This document shows positions 9,316-22,954 of a stretch of DNA of 64,000 nt, piece after piece. Each line of letters starts with the position of its first letter. Position 1 is the first letter of the stretch. The stretch is from positions 1,054,001 to 1,118,000 of the forward strand of contig NZ_AP029019.1 of assembly GCF_037101375.1 (NCBI RefSeq). Direction: 5' to 3'. Source of the DNA: Acidovorax sp. DW039. GTDB taxonomy: Bacteria; Pseudomonadota; Gammaproteobacteria; Burkholderiales; Burkholderiaceae_C. The notes under the pieces were generated by a model, which saw only the letters and a program-made list of their open reading frames with translations, ran no database searches and was not told where the DNA came from. A program made the position numbers and the translations under genes.

Positions 9316-11271
9316 ATGAAAAATATGATTAGATATATATTCTTGATATTGGCTGCTGTGCTTGCGGCATGTGGTGGGGGCGGTGGTAGTGCTGGTTCAA
9401 GTCCTTCAGGAGGTACGCCAACTCCAATTGTGCAACTCGAATTGAGTGATACTGATGGTAAAGTTGTAAGTAGCATTACGGCGGGTAAGGCGTACCAAGT
9501 AAAAGCGACGGTCCGTGATTCTTCCAATAATTTGGTGGCTAACCGGAAAGTAACATTTGAAGTATCTAACACGACTATTGCAGTACTGCAGCAAAACTCA
9601 GCTCTGACTGATGCTGCTGGTGTGGCTATTGTTCAGATAAGTGCTGCATCTTTCACCGCTTCCGGTGCAGCGACGCTGAAGGCTACAGTCGAATTGCCAT
9701 CCACTTCAGGCGGATCTGTAAGCGTCGGAACTGTATCGAAGGATTTTGCTGTTGCTGCTGCTGGATTAAGTTTATCTCCTTTGGTGATTGCTAATCCAAA
9801 CTTGCAGGCAGGTGGTAATACAGTTGTTTCAGTTAGTGCATTGGTAGCTGGTTCTCCGCTAGTCGGCACACCCGTTAATGTCGCTTTTACTGTTTCTTGC
9901 GGTCGCATAAATGGTCTAGACGCTTCAGGAGGCGGAGTTAGCACACAGACAGATGGTGCAGGTAAAGCATCAGTCACCTATGTTTCGGTCAACTCGGATG
10001 GTTCATTGTGTAGTGGTAGTGTGAGTATTACTGCCACCAGCCCAGGAGCTGCTGCACGCACCGCTTCTGTATCGATCGCTCCTCCGGTTGCTAACGCGAT
10101 TGTTTTTGTCTCGGCGACGCCCAATCAAATTTTCGTAGCAGGCTCAGGCTCTGCAGAGCAGGCTGTTGCTACATTCAAGGTGCTTGCAGCATCGGGCACG
10201 CCGATATCGGGGATACCGGTTAGTTTCAGCATTTCAGAGAATCCAGGTGGGGTTGGTTTGAATGCATCTGGTTCTACATCGAGTGTTACTGCAACTACGG
10301 ATCAGGCTGGGCTGGTTTCAGTGTCAATTTTTTCTGGAACCATTCCAGGGCCAGTCAAAGTTAAGGCCTCCCTTGTTGCGGCACCGACTGTTTTTTCGGA
10401 AACACAGAACCTGACTATTGCTTCTGGGCCCGCATCCCAAAAATTCATGAGCCTTTCAGTCAGCACGTTTAATATTGAGGGATGGGGTGTAGATGGTGTT
10501 TCTACAACCCTGACAGCGAGAATTGCTGATAGACAGGGAAATGCAGTTGCGGATGGAACTGTCATTAACTTTACTGCAGAAGGTGGACAGGTTGCAAATA
10601 GTTGTGCAACGACAACCACAAATAAAATATCGTCATGCTCAGTAGAGTTTCGCACGCAAAATCCCCGGACTTCCGGGGGGCGAGTATCTGTTATGGCTTA
10701 TTTGGCTGGCACAAAAGATTACGATGATTTAAATGGAAATAATATTTTTGATTCGACGGATAATCTTCGCCAGCTAGGTGATGCTTTCCGTGACGACAAC
10801 GAGAATGGTCTCTTTGATTCGGGGGAATTCGTTGTTTCGCGTGGTGGCACTCTCTCCTGCCCCGGCGTCGGAGGTGCGTTTGCCTCTAGAGAGAATACTT
10901 GTAATATTGGGCTCTCTACGACAGTGCGGCAGACGGCAGTAATATTATTCTCGTCGTCTTCCCCATTTGTTGCCGATCAGGTCGCAAGTGCCGGAGGTAT
11001 TAATTTTGCTCTGGGTAGTGCTGATAATAATTTGTTGCCTATGCCTGCCGGTACGATTATTTCTGCGACTCCCTTGGCTGATGGGTGTACTGTGGCTGAT
11101 ATTGCTGGTTCTCCAGTGGTTAACACTCCGGCGACACCAGGTAATCCTGGTGAGGACTTGAAGACGCGTGTGTCGATTGGCCTCAAGGGATGTGCGAGAG
11201 GGGGGGTTGTAAATGTTAAAATCACAAGCCCCGGTGGTTTGACCACTGTTATTCCTTTTACTCTTAATTAA
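9316..11271 (+). CDS. Ig-like repeat lipoprotein at the end of the pil operon
   Basis: A 651-residue predicted lipoprotein. The signal peptide ends in lipobox LAAC and is followed by a Gly/Ser linker. About four bacterial Ig-like (invasin/intimin-type, Big_1-like) domains follow, with recurrent TDAAG, TDGAGKASV and TDQAGLVSV strands. A late segment has two Asp/Asn-rich loops (DLNGNNIFDS and DDNENGLFDSGE) that resemble calcium-binding loops. I preferred ATG 9316 because GAGGAG lies at the right distance; ATG 9298 overlaps the pilQ stop. It is followed by a strong terminator, so it appears to be the last gene of the pilMNOPQ transcript. A role in pilus or adhesin function is inference from position. 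Confidence 0.75.
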   Translation: MKNMIRYIFLILAAVLAACGGGGGSAGSSPSGGTPTPIVQLELSDTDGKVVSSITAGKAYQVKATVRDSSNNLVANRKVTFEVSNTTIAVLQQNSALTDAAGVAIVQISAASFTASGAATLKATVELPSTSGGSVSVGTVSKDFAVAAAGLSLSPLVIANPNLQAGGNTVVSVSALVAGSPLVGTPVNVAFTVSCGRINGLDASGGGVSTQTDGAGKASVTYVSVNSDGSLCSGSVSITATSPGAAARTASVSIAPPVANAIVFVSATPNQIFVAGSGSAEQAVATFKVLAASGTPISGIPVSFSISENPGGVGLNASGSTSSVTATTDQAGLVSVSIFSGTIPGPVKVKASLVAAPTVFSETQNLTIASGPASQKFMSLSVSTFNIEGWGVDGVSTTLTARIADRQGNAVADGTVINFTAEGGQVANSCATTTTNKISSCSVEFRTQNPRTSGGRVSVMAYLAGTKDYDDLNGNNIFDSTDNLRQLGDAFRDDNENGLFDSGEFVVSRGGTLSCPGVGGAFASRENTCNIGLSTTVRQTAVILFSSSSPFVADQVASAGGINFALGSADNNLLPMPAGTIISATPLADGCTVADIAGSPVVNTPATPGNPGEDLKTRVSIGLKGCARGGVVNVKITSPGGLTTVIPFTLN

Positions 11272-11291
11272 TTTTTGAATTTTTTGAATGA

Positions 11292-11321
11292 GGGGGCGCT
11301 CAAATGGGTGTCCCCTTTTTT
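11292..11321 (+). terminator. Intrinsic terminator of the pil operon
   Basis: A 10-bp G-rich stem (GGGGGCGCTC with GGGTGTCCCC, including G-U pairs), an AAAT loop and six Ts, 20 bp after the lipoprotein stop codon. It separates the pil transcript from aroB. Confidence 0.85.
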
Positions 11322-11359
11322 ATTTTTATTAATCGGATTGTTATTTTGTGGTCTTTGAA

Positions 11360-12478
11360 ATGGCTCCTGATTTGAATATTAATTCGATTCCATGTATATC
11401 TGTTGGTTTGAAGGATAGAGGTTATCCAATATATATAACGCAAGGTTTTTCTATTTTTGAGGGTCTTTTTGGAGTTGTTCCTTTTGGTGGTTCTGCTGTT
11501 GTTGTAACGAACTCTAAAATTTCACCGCTATATGCCGCGGCGTTGCGAGATGAAATATCTTCCCGTTATTCTGCTGTTTTTGATATTGTTTTGCCTGATG
11601 GAGAATCTTATAAAAATTGGGAGTCCTTAAATGAAGTTTTCGATTTTTTGATTCAGAATCATTGTGATCGCAGTACGGTGCTTTACGCGCTTGGTGGGGG
11701 AGTAATTGGAGATTTGACAGGTTTTGCAGCATCCGCATACATGCGTGGTATCGCCTTTGTCCAAGTTCCGACTACTTTGCTGGCTCAGGTAGATTCGTCG
11801 GTTGGGGGTAAAACTGCTATCAATCATCCCAAGGGGAAAAACATGATTGGGGCGTTTTATCAGCCTAAAGTGGTAGTTTGTAACGTAGATGCATTAAAGA
11901 CTCTGCCAGAGAGAGAGTTGTCCGCAGGCCTAGCGGAGGTAATTAAATATGGACCCATATTCGATATGAATTTCATGTCGTGGTTAGAGGGCTCCATCGA
12001 TTTGCTTGTAAAAAAAGATTCTGCGAGCTTGGCATATGCGATTCAACGCTCGTGTGAAATCAAAGCGCATGTAGTTGAGCAAGATGAAAAGGAAAGTGGT
12101 CTGCGTGCCATTTTGAATTTTGGTCATACCTTCGGGCATGCTATTGAAGCGGGAATGGGCTATGGCACTTGGCTGCATGGCGAGGGGGTCGCGGCAGGCA
12201 TGGTGATGGCTGCCGAGTTGTCGGCTCGTTTGGGCATGGTGGATGCCAACTTTGTGCAGCGTTTAAAAGCTTTGATTCAAAGGGCCGGATTGCCAGTTCA
12301 AGGTCCTGTACTAGACGCTGCACGAAATGCAGAGCGTTATCTGGAGCTGATGCGCTTAGACAAAAAGTCGGAGGGCGGAGAGATACGCTTCATCCTCATA
12401 GATGGGCCGGGCAAAGCAGTTCTTCGCTCGGTACCGGATGAATTGGTCAAAGAAGTGATCAATGACTGCTGCGCCTAA
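11360..12478 (+). CDS. aroB: 3-dehydroquinate synthase
   Basis: Second step of the shikimate pathway: converts DAHP to 3-dehydroquinate using NAD and a divalent metal in the cytosol. Signature segments are GGGVIGDLTGFAA, PTTLLAQVDSSVGGKTAIN, AEVIKYG (metal-ligand Glu), FGHTFGHAIE and HGEGVAAGM (metal-ligand His). About 372 residues from ATG 11360; an in-frame GTG at 11348 would add four residues, and no clear Shine-Dalgarno decides between them. The 5' half is AT-rich like the pil operon and the 3' half shifts toward the GC-rich style of the chromosome. aroK, usually next to aroB, is not in the window. Confidence 0.94.
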   Translation: MAPDLNINSIPCISVGLKDRGYPIYITQGFSIFEGLFGVVPFGGSAVVVTNSKISPLYAAALRDEISSRYSAVFDIVLPDGESYKNWESLNEVFDFLIQNHCDRSTVLYALGGGVIGDLTGFAASAYMRGIAFVQVPTTLLAQVDSSVGGKTAINHPKGKNMIGAFYQPKVVVCNVDALKTLPERELSAGLAEVIKYGPIFDMNFMSWLEGSIDLLVKKDSASLAYAIQRSCEIKAHVVEQDEKESGLRAILNFGHTFGHAIEAGMGYGTWLHGEGVAAGMVMAAELSARLGMVDANFVQRLKALIQRAGLPVQGPVLDAARNAERYLELMRLDKKSEGGEIRFILIDGPGKAVLRSVPDELVKEVINDCCA

Positions 12479-12496
12479 GTAAAGAGCGGGCTGACT

Positions 12497-13675
12497 GTGG
12501 ATCAAAGTCACCCCACGCTTGCCTCATACGCGTGTCATCCTTCTGCAACCCGCGGACGCAAGTTTGCGGAAGCTGACGCGCCGACCCGTACGGACTATCA
12601 GCGCGATCGGGATCGCATCGTGCATTCCACTGCGTTCCGACGACTGGTTTACAAGACCCAGGTTTTCCTGAATCACGAGGGCGACCTGTTCAGAACCAGA
12701 CTTACGCATTCGTTGGAGGTCGCTCAGTTGGGGCGCTCAGTAGCTCGTACATTGGGCCTCAATGAGGACTTGGTGGAAGCAATTTCTCTGGCGCACGATC
12801 TGGGTCACACCCCGTTCGGTCATGCAGGCCAAGACGCACTCAATGCTTGTACGGAGCAATATGGGGGCTTTGAGCACAACCTCCAAAGTCTTCGGGTAGT
12901 AGATTTTTTGGAAGAGCGTTACCCCACTTATGACGGTTTGAATCTGACTTTCGAAACAAGGGAAGGAATTCTCAAGCATTGTTCGCTTGCCAATGCCTCC
13001 AAACTGGAAGCAGTGGAGCCCCGGGGAGTTGGAGAAAGATTTCTACTGAAACGCCGCCCCAGTCTGGAGGCGCAACTCTGTAATCTTGCAGATGAGATTG
13101 CGTACAACGCTCACGATATAGACGACGGGGTGCGATCCGGTTTGTTAACCATGGACCAGCTTCAAGAAGTGGATCTATTTGATCGGTTTCGTCGAGCCAG
13201 TCTGGCAGAGCACCCGGGGTTAGGAAGCGATGACATGCGCAGGCGGCTGTTGAATGAGTCCATCCGCCGCATGCTGAGTGCGCAGGTGTATGACCTTATT
13301 GATGCAACTCGCGCTGTATTGGACAAATATCAGCCGCAAAGCGTTGCACATGTCCGTGAGTTACCGCCATTGGTTCAATTCAGTGCAGAGATGAAGCAAC
13401 GTTCTGCAGAGTTGAAGTCATTTTTGTTCCGATCGCTTTATCGGCACCCCCAGGTCATGGAAACCACCGGTCGGGCAAAACAGGTGATCCATGAGCTTTT
13501 TGGTGTTTATCTCGAAAAGCCCGCCGAAATGAAACCTGCGTTCGGGCAACGGGCTGCCCGTGGGGATATGGAGTTGCGCGCAAGGGTTGTTGCTGACTTC
13601 ATCGCTGGCATGACCGATCGCTATGCAATACGCGAACACGAGCGCTTGCTTCACACGAAGTTGATGGGCGTGTAG
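12497..13675 (+). CDS. dgt: Deoxyguanosinetriphosphate triphosphohydrolase-like protein
   Basis: HD-domain dNTPase that removes tripolyphosphate from dNTPs, adjusting nucleotide pools. The 392 residues contain the metal-binding set: RTRLTHSLEVAQ with His71, SLAHDLGHTPFGHAG with His100-Asp101, and a later DEIAYNAHDIDDG segment. The start is GTG, 18 bp after the aroB stop, so it is probably cotranscribed with aroB, as in many betaproteobacteria. Substrate preference cannot be read from the sequence. Confidence 0.93.
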   Translation: MDQSHPTLASYACHPSATRGRKFAEADAPTRTDYQRDRDRIVHSTAFRRLVYKTQVFLNHEGDLFRTRLTHSLEVAQLGRSVARTLGLNEDLVEAISLAHDLGHTPFGHAGQDALNACTEQYGGFEHNLQSLRVVDFLEERYPTYDGLNLTFETREGILKHCSLANASKLEAVEPRGVGERFLLKRRPSLEAQLCNLADEIAYNAHDIDDGVRSGLLTMDQLQEVDLFDRFRRASLAEHPGLGSDDMRRRLLNESIRRMLSAQVYDLIDATRAVLDKYQPQSVAHVRELPPLVQFSAEMKQRSAELKSFLFRSLYRHPQVMETTGRAKQVIHELFGVYLEKPAEMKPAFGQRAARGDMELRARVVADFIAGMTDRYAIREHERLLHTKLMGV

Positions 13676-13840
13676 CGTGTAGTTTCAGCAGAGACCTTTA
13701 CACCCGATTGATTGAATGCTTGTGGACTTCTCGGGCTGTGTATTGCCGGTGGCCCGATAGTTTTTGATGGGGCGCAAAGAGAGACCATTTGATGGCCCGC
13801 ATACAATCCGCCACCCCTCCTTATTCCCTCTCCCCAGCCA

Positions 13841-14476
13841 ATGCCTGTTTGTCTTCCGATGTCTCCAGACTCTACGCAATTGTTCGAGGGCTCAGTGGTT
13901 GCAGACACCGTGCAATGGCTGGAGAGGGCCGTGATCGGCCTGAATTTGTGTCCCTTTGCCAAGAGTGTTCACGTCAAGAAGCAGATCCACTATGTAGTGA
14001 GTCGGGCTGAGGGTGCGGAAGGGTTGGCGGAGGATTTGCGCCAGGAATTGCTGGCTCTATCGCAAATGAGTCCAGAGGTTCGCGACACCACGCTTTTGAT
14101 AGCCCCGCGGTGCATGGAGGACTTTTTCGACTTCAATGATTTCACCGCAGTTGCAGACGACTTGGTGGGGAAACTGGACCTTGATGGTGTGTTGCAGGTA
14201 GCCTTTTTTCATCCCGACTTCCAGTTTGCTGGAACGTCGATCGAGGATGTTTCCAACTGCTCCAACAGGTCACCCTATCCGACGTTACATCTGATCCGAG
14301 AGGAGAGCATTGACCGTGCGGTAGCCGCATTTCCTGAGGCCGATGCGATCTATGAGCGGAATATTCGGTTGCTGGAGGATATGGGTATGGAAGGATGGCG
14401 CGCCCTGGATGTAGGGCGGCATCCGCCAGAAGCGACCGGGGCGGGAGATCTGGACGCAAAAGAGGCATCGAGGTGA
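13841..14476 (+). CDS. DUF1415 family protein
   Basis: A cytosolic protein of 211 residues with the DUF1415 core: DTVQWLERAVIGLNLCPFAK (conserved Cys), then VRDTTLLIAP, VAFFHPDFQFAG and SNRSPYPTLHLIREESI. Its function is unknown to me. The start is either ATG 13841 or ATG 13859; neither has a good Shine-Dalgarno. The next gene starts 2 bp after its stop, so the two probably form a small operon. Confidence 0.85.
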   Translation: MPVCLPMSPDSTQLFEGSVVADTVQWLERAVIGLNLCPFAKSVHVKKQIHYVVSRAEGAEGLAEDLRQELLALSQMSPEVRDTTLLIAPRCMEDFFDFNDFTAVADDLVGKLDLDGVLQVAFFHPDFQFAGTSIEDVSNCSNRSPYPTLHLIREESIDRAVAAFPEADAIYERNIRLLEDMGMEGWRALDVGRHPPEATGAGDLDAKEASR

Positions 14477-14478
14477 GC

Positions 14479-15405
14479 ATGGCGAATCAACGATCACGCA
14501 ACAAACAAGCGCGTCATTCCGTCTCTCAAAAGGAAGAGGCGGCGAAGCCTTCGCTCCTTGATGAACTGCGCCCTGGGCAATCGGTCGAGTTGTTGAAAGA
14601 ATTGCACATCCTGACCCGGGAGGGGCGCCTCAATCAGGACTCTCGCCGCAAGCTCAAGCAGGTATATCACCTCTTTAATTTCATCGAGCCTTTACTGAAA
14701 GAGCTGTCTACCGATGGGCATGAGGTATCGCTTGCAGATCACGGGGCTGGCAAGTCCTATCTGGGGTTCATTCTGTATGACCTGTTCTTCCAGGCATTTG
14801 GGCGAGGGCGGATTTACGGGATTGAGACCCGTGGGGAGCTGGTCGATAAGTCGAAGGCACTGGCCCAGCAGCTGGCATTTGAAAGAATGTCGTTCCTGAA
14901 CTTGTCGGTTGCGGATGCAATGAGTGCTGGGGATCTGCCCGCACAGATCGATATCGTGACGGCATTGCATGCATGTGATACCGCGACCGATGACGCAATA
15001 GCCTTTGGCCTGCAAAAGAAAGCCAAAGCCATGGTGCTTGTACCCTGCTGCCAGGCTGAAATGGCGGCCTGTCTTCGTCGGGACAAGGCGATGCAGCTCT
15101 CGCGAACGCCGTTGGCAGAGTTGTGGCGTCACCCCATACATACCCGCGAACTTGGCAGTCAGGTGACCAATGTGCTTCGCTGCTTGTATCTGGAGGCCAG
15201 TGGCTACCAAGTGACGGTGACTGAGCTGGTTGGCTGGGAGCACAGCATGAAGAACGAACTCATCATTGCGCGTTACACGGGGCAGAGAAAGCGCAGCGCG
15301 GCAGAGCGCCTCGGCGCTATCCTGGATGAGTTCGGTTTGCGCTCGGCCATGGGTGTCAGGTTTGGTATCCCTGCTGAATCGGTCTCCACGCATTCTGCTA
15401 ATTGA
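14479..15405 (+). CDS. Class I SAM-dependent methyltransferase (Methyltransf_32-like)
   Basis: About 308 residues. The Rossmann-type motif I is ADHGAGKSYLGFILYD, followed by an acidic IYGIETRGELVDKS strand, an LHACDTATDDAI segment and a VPCCQAEM motif typical of methyltransferases related to GSTCD and RNA-modifying enzymes. The substrate is unknown. A positively charged Asn/Arg/Lys/Gln-rich N-terminus could contact nucleic acid. ATG 14479 is chosen because AGGTG precedes it and it lies 2 bp after the upstream stop; an ATG at 14395 would overlap the previous gene deeply. Confidence 0.8.
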   Translation: MANQRSRNKQARHSVSQKEEAAKPSLLDELRPGQSVELLKELHILTREGRLNQDSRRKLKQVYHLFNFIEPLLKELSTDGHEVSLADHGAGKSYLGFILYDLFFQAFGRGRIYGIETRGELVDKSKALAQQLAFERMSFLNLSVADAMSAGDLPAQIDIVTALHACDTATDDAIAFGLQKKAKAMVLVPCCQAEMAACLRRDKAMQLSRTPLAELWRHPIHTRELGSQVTNVLRCLYLEASGYQVTVTELVGWEHSMKNELIIARYTGQRKRSAAERLGAILDEFGLRSAMGVRFGIPAESVSTHSAN

Positions 15406-15451
15406 GGCCAGAGCTTCCAGCGTGTCTTTATTCTCGTAACGGTGGTGCGCC

Positions 15452-16153
15452 ATGGCCCGCTTGCCACGCCTTTCGCTTTCCGGTTATCCGCATCACATCA
15501 TCCAGCGTGGAAACAACCGTCAGCCTGTCTTTCTGAATGCTGACGACTATTCCTTTTTTCTCTCCCTGCTGCTTGATCAATCAAGTCGTCACAAGGTCAA
15601 GGTGCATGCCTATGTGCTGATGCCCAACCACTTTCATCTTTTGGTAACGCCGGATGCTGCAGAAGGCTTGTCCAAAATGATGCAGAGCGTGGGCAGAGCT
15701 TACGCGCAGTATTTCAACAAGGCCTATCAGCGGTCCGGCACCCTATGGGAAGGGCGCTATAGATCCACTGTGCTGGAGGCGGAGACCTATTTGCTGCCCT
15801 GCATGGTCTACATGGACTTGAATCCTGTGCGTTCGGGGCTTGTGTCTATCGCGCAGGAATATCCCTGGTCCAGCTGCGCGCACTGGCTTGGGATGCGGAA
15901 TGAGCGATTGCTTACATCCCACGCGTGCTACTGGGCGCTGGGGAATACGCCTTTTGCGCGAGAAGCAGCTTACGGAGAAATGCTGCAGAGCGGATTGGAT
16001 ATGCAGCAACAGCAGGCAATCACCGATTCGGCGCTCAATGGTTGGGCGCTTGGCTCTGTTCAGTTCAAGGAATCCCTGGGGCAAAAAACATCCAGACGGG
16101 TTGTGCGCGCCTCGCCGGGCAGGCCAAAGAAGACTGTCAACACAACCGGCTGA
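15452..16153 (+). CDS. REP-associated tyrosine transposase (RAYT, Y1 family)
   Basis: A 233-residue HUH/Y1 endonuclease of the TnpA_REP group, domesticated relatives of IS200/IS605 transposases that are thought to mobilise REP hairpins. It has the GYPHHIIQRGNNRQ N-terminus, the HUH motif H60-F-H62 within LMPNHFHLLV, the catalytic-tyrosine helix SVGRAYAQYFN (Tyr84/Tyr87), WEGRYRST, and YMDLNPVRSGL. It is complete and unfragmented. No flanking inverted or direct repeats were found, so it is not part of a canonical IS. The 174-bp region after it contains a GGTATCTGACCC segment of a type I recall near such genes. Confidence 0.88.
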   Translation: MARLPRLSLSGYPHHIIQRGNNRQPVFLNADDYSFFLSLLLDQSSRHKVKVHAYVLMPNHFHLLVTPDAAEGLSKMMQSVGRAYAQYFNKAYQRSGTLWEGRYRSTVLEAETYLLPCMVYMDLNPVRSGLVSIAQEYPWSSCAHWLGMRNERLLTSHACYWALGNTPFAREAAYGEMLQSGLDMQQQQAITDSALNGWALGSVQFKESLGQKTSRRVVRASPGRPKKTVNTTG

Positions 16154-16265
16154 GAAGCCAAGTCTGAATCTCAATCGGTTTAGTTTCGTCTTTTTAATGT
16201 GTCCCCAATAAATTTTCTATGAATTTTGTCGGCAATTAAATGGTATCTGACCCTATTTAAATCGC

Positions 16266-16294
16266 TTGCCTCGAATGTTGCATTGCACTAATCT
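16266..16294 (+). promoter_or_regulatory. Candidate sigma-70 promoter of gltBD
   Basis: TTGCCT (16266-16271) and TAATCT (16289-16294) are separated by 17 bp, placing transcription start about 25 bp before the gltB ATG. A GAGGA Shine-Dalgarno lies at about 16316-16320. Prediction from consensus only. Confidence 0.45.
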
Positions 16295-16327
16295 CGGCTT
16301 CCCTGCGAAAACTATGAGGAATGCGCC

Positions 16328-21061
<4,734 letters not shown>

Positions 21062-21108
21062 GGCCCGGCCATTGATTCAGCACCACATTCATAGATAAGG
21101 ACATCGTC

Positions 21109-22587
21109 ATGGGAAAGACTACTGGCTTCATGGAATACGAGCGCATCGAGGAGGGCTACAAGCCCGTGCCCGAGCGCCTGAAGCACTACAAGGAATTCGT
21201 CATCGGTCTCGATGACGCGCAAGCCAAGATCCAGGGGGCGCGCTGCATGGACTGTGGCACGCCGTTCTGCAACAACGGCTGCCCGGTCAACAACATCATT
21301 CCGGACTTCAACGATCTGGTGTACCAGCAAGACTGGAAGAGCGCGATCGAGGTGCTGCACAGCACCAACAACTTTCCGGAGTTCACCGGTCGCATCTGCC
21401 CCGCACCTTGCGAGGCAGCCTGTGTGCTGAACGTCAACAACGACGCGGTGGGCATCAAGTCCATCGAGCACGCCATCATCGACCGCGCCTGGGCTGAGGG
21501 CTGGGTTCAGCCTCGTCCCGCCAAGCACCAGACGGGCAAGAAGGTGGCTGTGGTAGGTTCCGGCCCTGCAGGCTTGGCCGCTGCACAGCAGCTGGCGCGT
21601 GCGGGCCACAGCGTCACGCTGTTTGAAAAGAACGACCGCGTGGGCGGCCTGCTGCGCTACGGCATCCCTGACTTCAAGATGGAAAAGTCGCACATCGACC
21701 GCCGCGTCAAGCAGCTCGAAGCCGAAGGCGTGGTCATCCGCACCGGTGTGTTCGTCGGTGCCGCCAAGGACGGCTTGGGCAAGGACTCCAAGGTCACCAA
21801 CTGGGCCAAGGAAACAGTCACGCCCGAGCAGTTGAACAAGGAGTTCGACGCTGTGCTGCTGACCGGTGGCGCCGAGCAATCGCGTGATCTGCCTGTGCCT
21901 GGCCGCGATCTGGACGGCATCCACTTCGCCATGGAGTTCCTGCCCCAGCAGAACAAGGTCAACGCGGGCGACAAGCTCAAGGGTCAACTGCGCGCCGACG
22001 GCAAGCATGTGGTGGTGATTGGCGGGGGCGACACCGGCAGCGACTGCGTGGGCACCAGCAACCGCCACGGCGCGGTGAGCGTGACGCAGTTTGAGCTGAT
22101 GCCTCAGCCACCCAAGGAAGAAAATCGCCCCATGACCTGGCCTTACTGGCCGATCAAGCTGCGCACCAGCTCCAGCCATGAAGAGGGTTGTGACCGCGAG
22201 TTCGCCATCTCCACCAAGGAATTCATTGGCGAGAAGGGCAAAGTCACTGGCCTGAAGACCGTGCGTGTGGAGTGGAAGGACGGCAAGATGGTCGAGGTGG
22301 CGGGCTCCGAGCAGGTCATCAAGGCTGATCTGGTGCTGCTGGCCATGGGCTTTGTGAGCCCTGTCGCTGCCGTGCTCGACGCCTTTGGCGTAGAGAAGGA
22401 CGCCCGCGGCAACGCCAAGGCCACCACCGACTTCACAGGCGGCTATGCCACCAACGTGCCCAAGGTGTTCGCAGCGGGTGACATCCGTCGCGGCCAGAGT
22501 CTGGTGGTGTGGGCCATCCGCGAGGGCCGCCAGGCTGCCCGCGCTGTGGACGAGTTCCTGATGGGCTATTCGGACCTGCCTCGCTGA
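21109..22587 (+). CDS. gltD: Glutamate synthase (NADPH) small subunit
   Basis: Beta subunit of GOGAT that takes electrons from NADPH through FAD and iron-sulfur centres to GltB. The 492 residues contain N-terminal cysteine clusters ([15 protein letters not shown] and [11 protein letters not shown]), the FAD fold [11 protein letters not shown], the NADPH fold [13 protein letters not shown] and a C-terminal [18 protein letters not shown] motif. It has the same strand and style as gltB, and a terminator follows, giving a two-gene operon. Confidence 0.97.
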   Translation: MGKTTGFMEYERIEEGYKPVPERLKHYKEFVIGLDDAQAKIQGARCMDCGTPFCNNGCPVNNIIPDFNDLVYQQDWKSAIEVLHSTNNFPEFTGRICPAPCEAACVLNVNNDAVGIKSIEHAIIDRAWAEGWVQPRPAKHQTGKKVAVVGSGPAGLAAAQQLARAGHSVTLFEKNDRVGGLLRYGIPDFKMEKSHIDRRVKQLEAEGVVIRTGVFVGAAKDGLGKDSKVTNWAKETVTPEQLNKEFDAVLLTGGAEQSRDLPVPGRDLDGIHFAMEFLPQQNKVNAGDKLKGQLRADGKHVVVIGGGDTGSDCVGTSNRHGAVSVTQFELMPQPPKEENRPMTWPYWPIKLRTSSSHEEGCDREFAISTKEFIGEKGKVTGLKTVRVEWKDGKMVEVAGSEQVIKADLVLLAMGFVSPVAAVLDAFGVEKDARGNAKATTDFTGGYATNVPKVFAAGDIRRGQSLVVWAIREGRQAARAVDEFLMGYSDLPR

Positions 22588-22630
22588 GTCGGGTTACCCG
22601 TAGCGTCCTGCAGAGGGACGCATGGCGCGT

Positions 22631-22676
22631 GCTATTGAATATGTAGCTGCCTGCGCTGATTCCATAAGGCCTGGAG
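22631..22676 (+). repeat. Dispersed intergenic palindromic repeat, copy A
   Basis: Copy of a short family with core AGCTGCCTGCGCT, here followed by an ATAAGGCCTG right arm that also forms the left arm of the gltBD terminator. Five more copies occur in this window. Confidence 0.7.
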
Positions 22677-22699
22677 TGCGAAAGTGCTTCAGGCCTTTT
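22666..22699 (+). terminator. Intrinsic terminator of gltBD
   Basis: A 14-bp stem (AAGGCCTGGAGTGC with GTGCTTCAGGCCTT, three G-U pairs) capped by a GAAA tetraloop and followed by Ts, 78 bp after the gltD stop. Confidence 0.85.
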
Positions 22700-22923
22700 G
22701 CATTTGGAGCTGCTTCAAGCGACTTTCACCCCTTGCGGTGCCGCTGGGGGGGGCTGTATGCGGCCGGTTTATAGCCATTTTGGCCTGCAGGGCAAGCAGG
22801 ATGGGCGCAAGATGCTCTCAAAATAAGAGCGCTGCGTATTACCCTGGAAGCCGCCTTTCCTCATTTTTTGGTGCCTGCGCAAGAGGCAGCGGCCCAGTGG
22901 TGGGAAAATCAAGGGTTTTCCTG

Positions 22924-22941
22924 GGGGCAAAGCCCCTTTTT
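22924..22941 (+). promoter_or_regulatory. Terminator-like hairpin in the leader of the amino-acid binding protein
   Basis: GGGGC-AAA-GCCCC followed by TTTTT ends 13 bp before the ATG at 22955. It could be an attenuator or simply a leader structure. No clear Shine-Dalgarno is visible between it and the start. It lies in the 367-bp gene-free stretch 22588-22954, whose other contents are repeat copy A and the gltBD terminator; I see no gene there. Confidence 0.4.
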
Positions 22942-22954
22942 CTCTTTCCGCACC

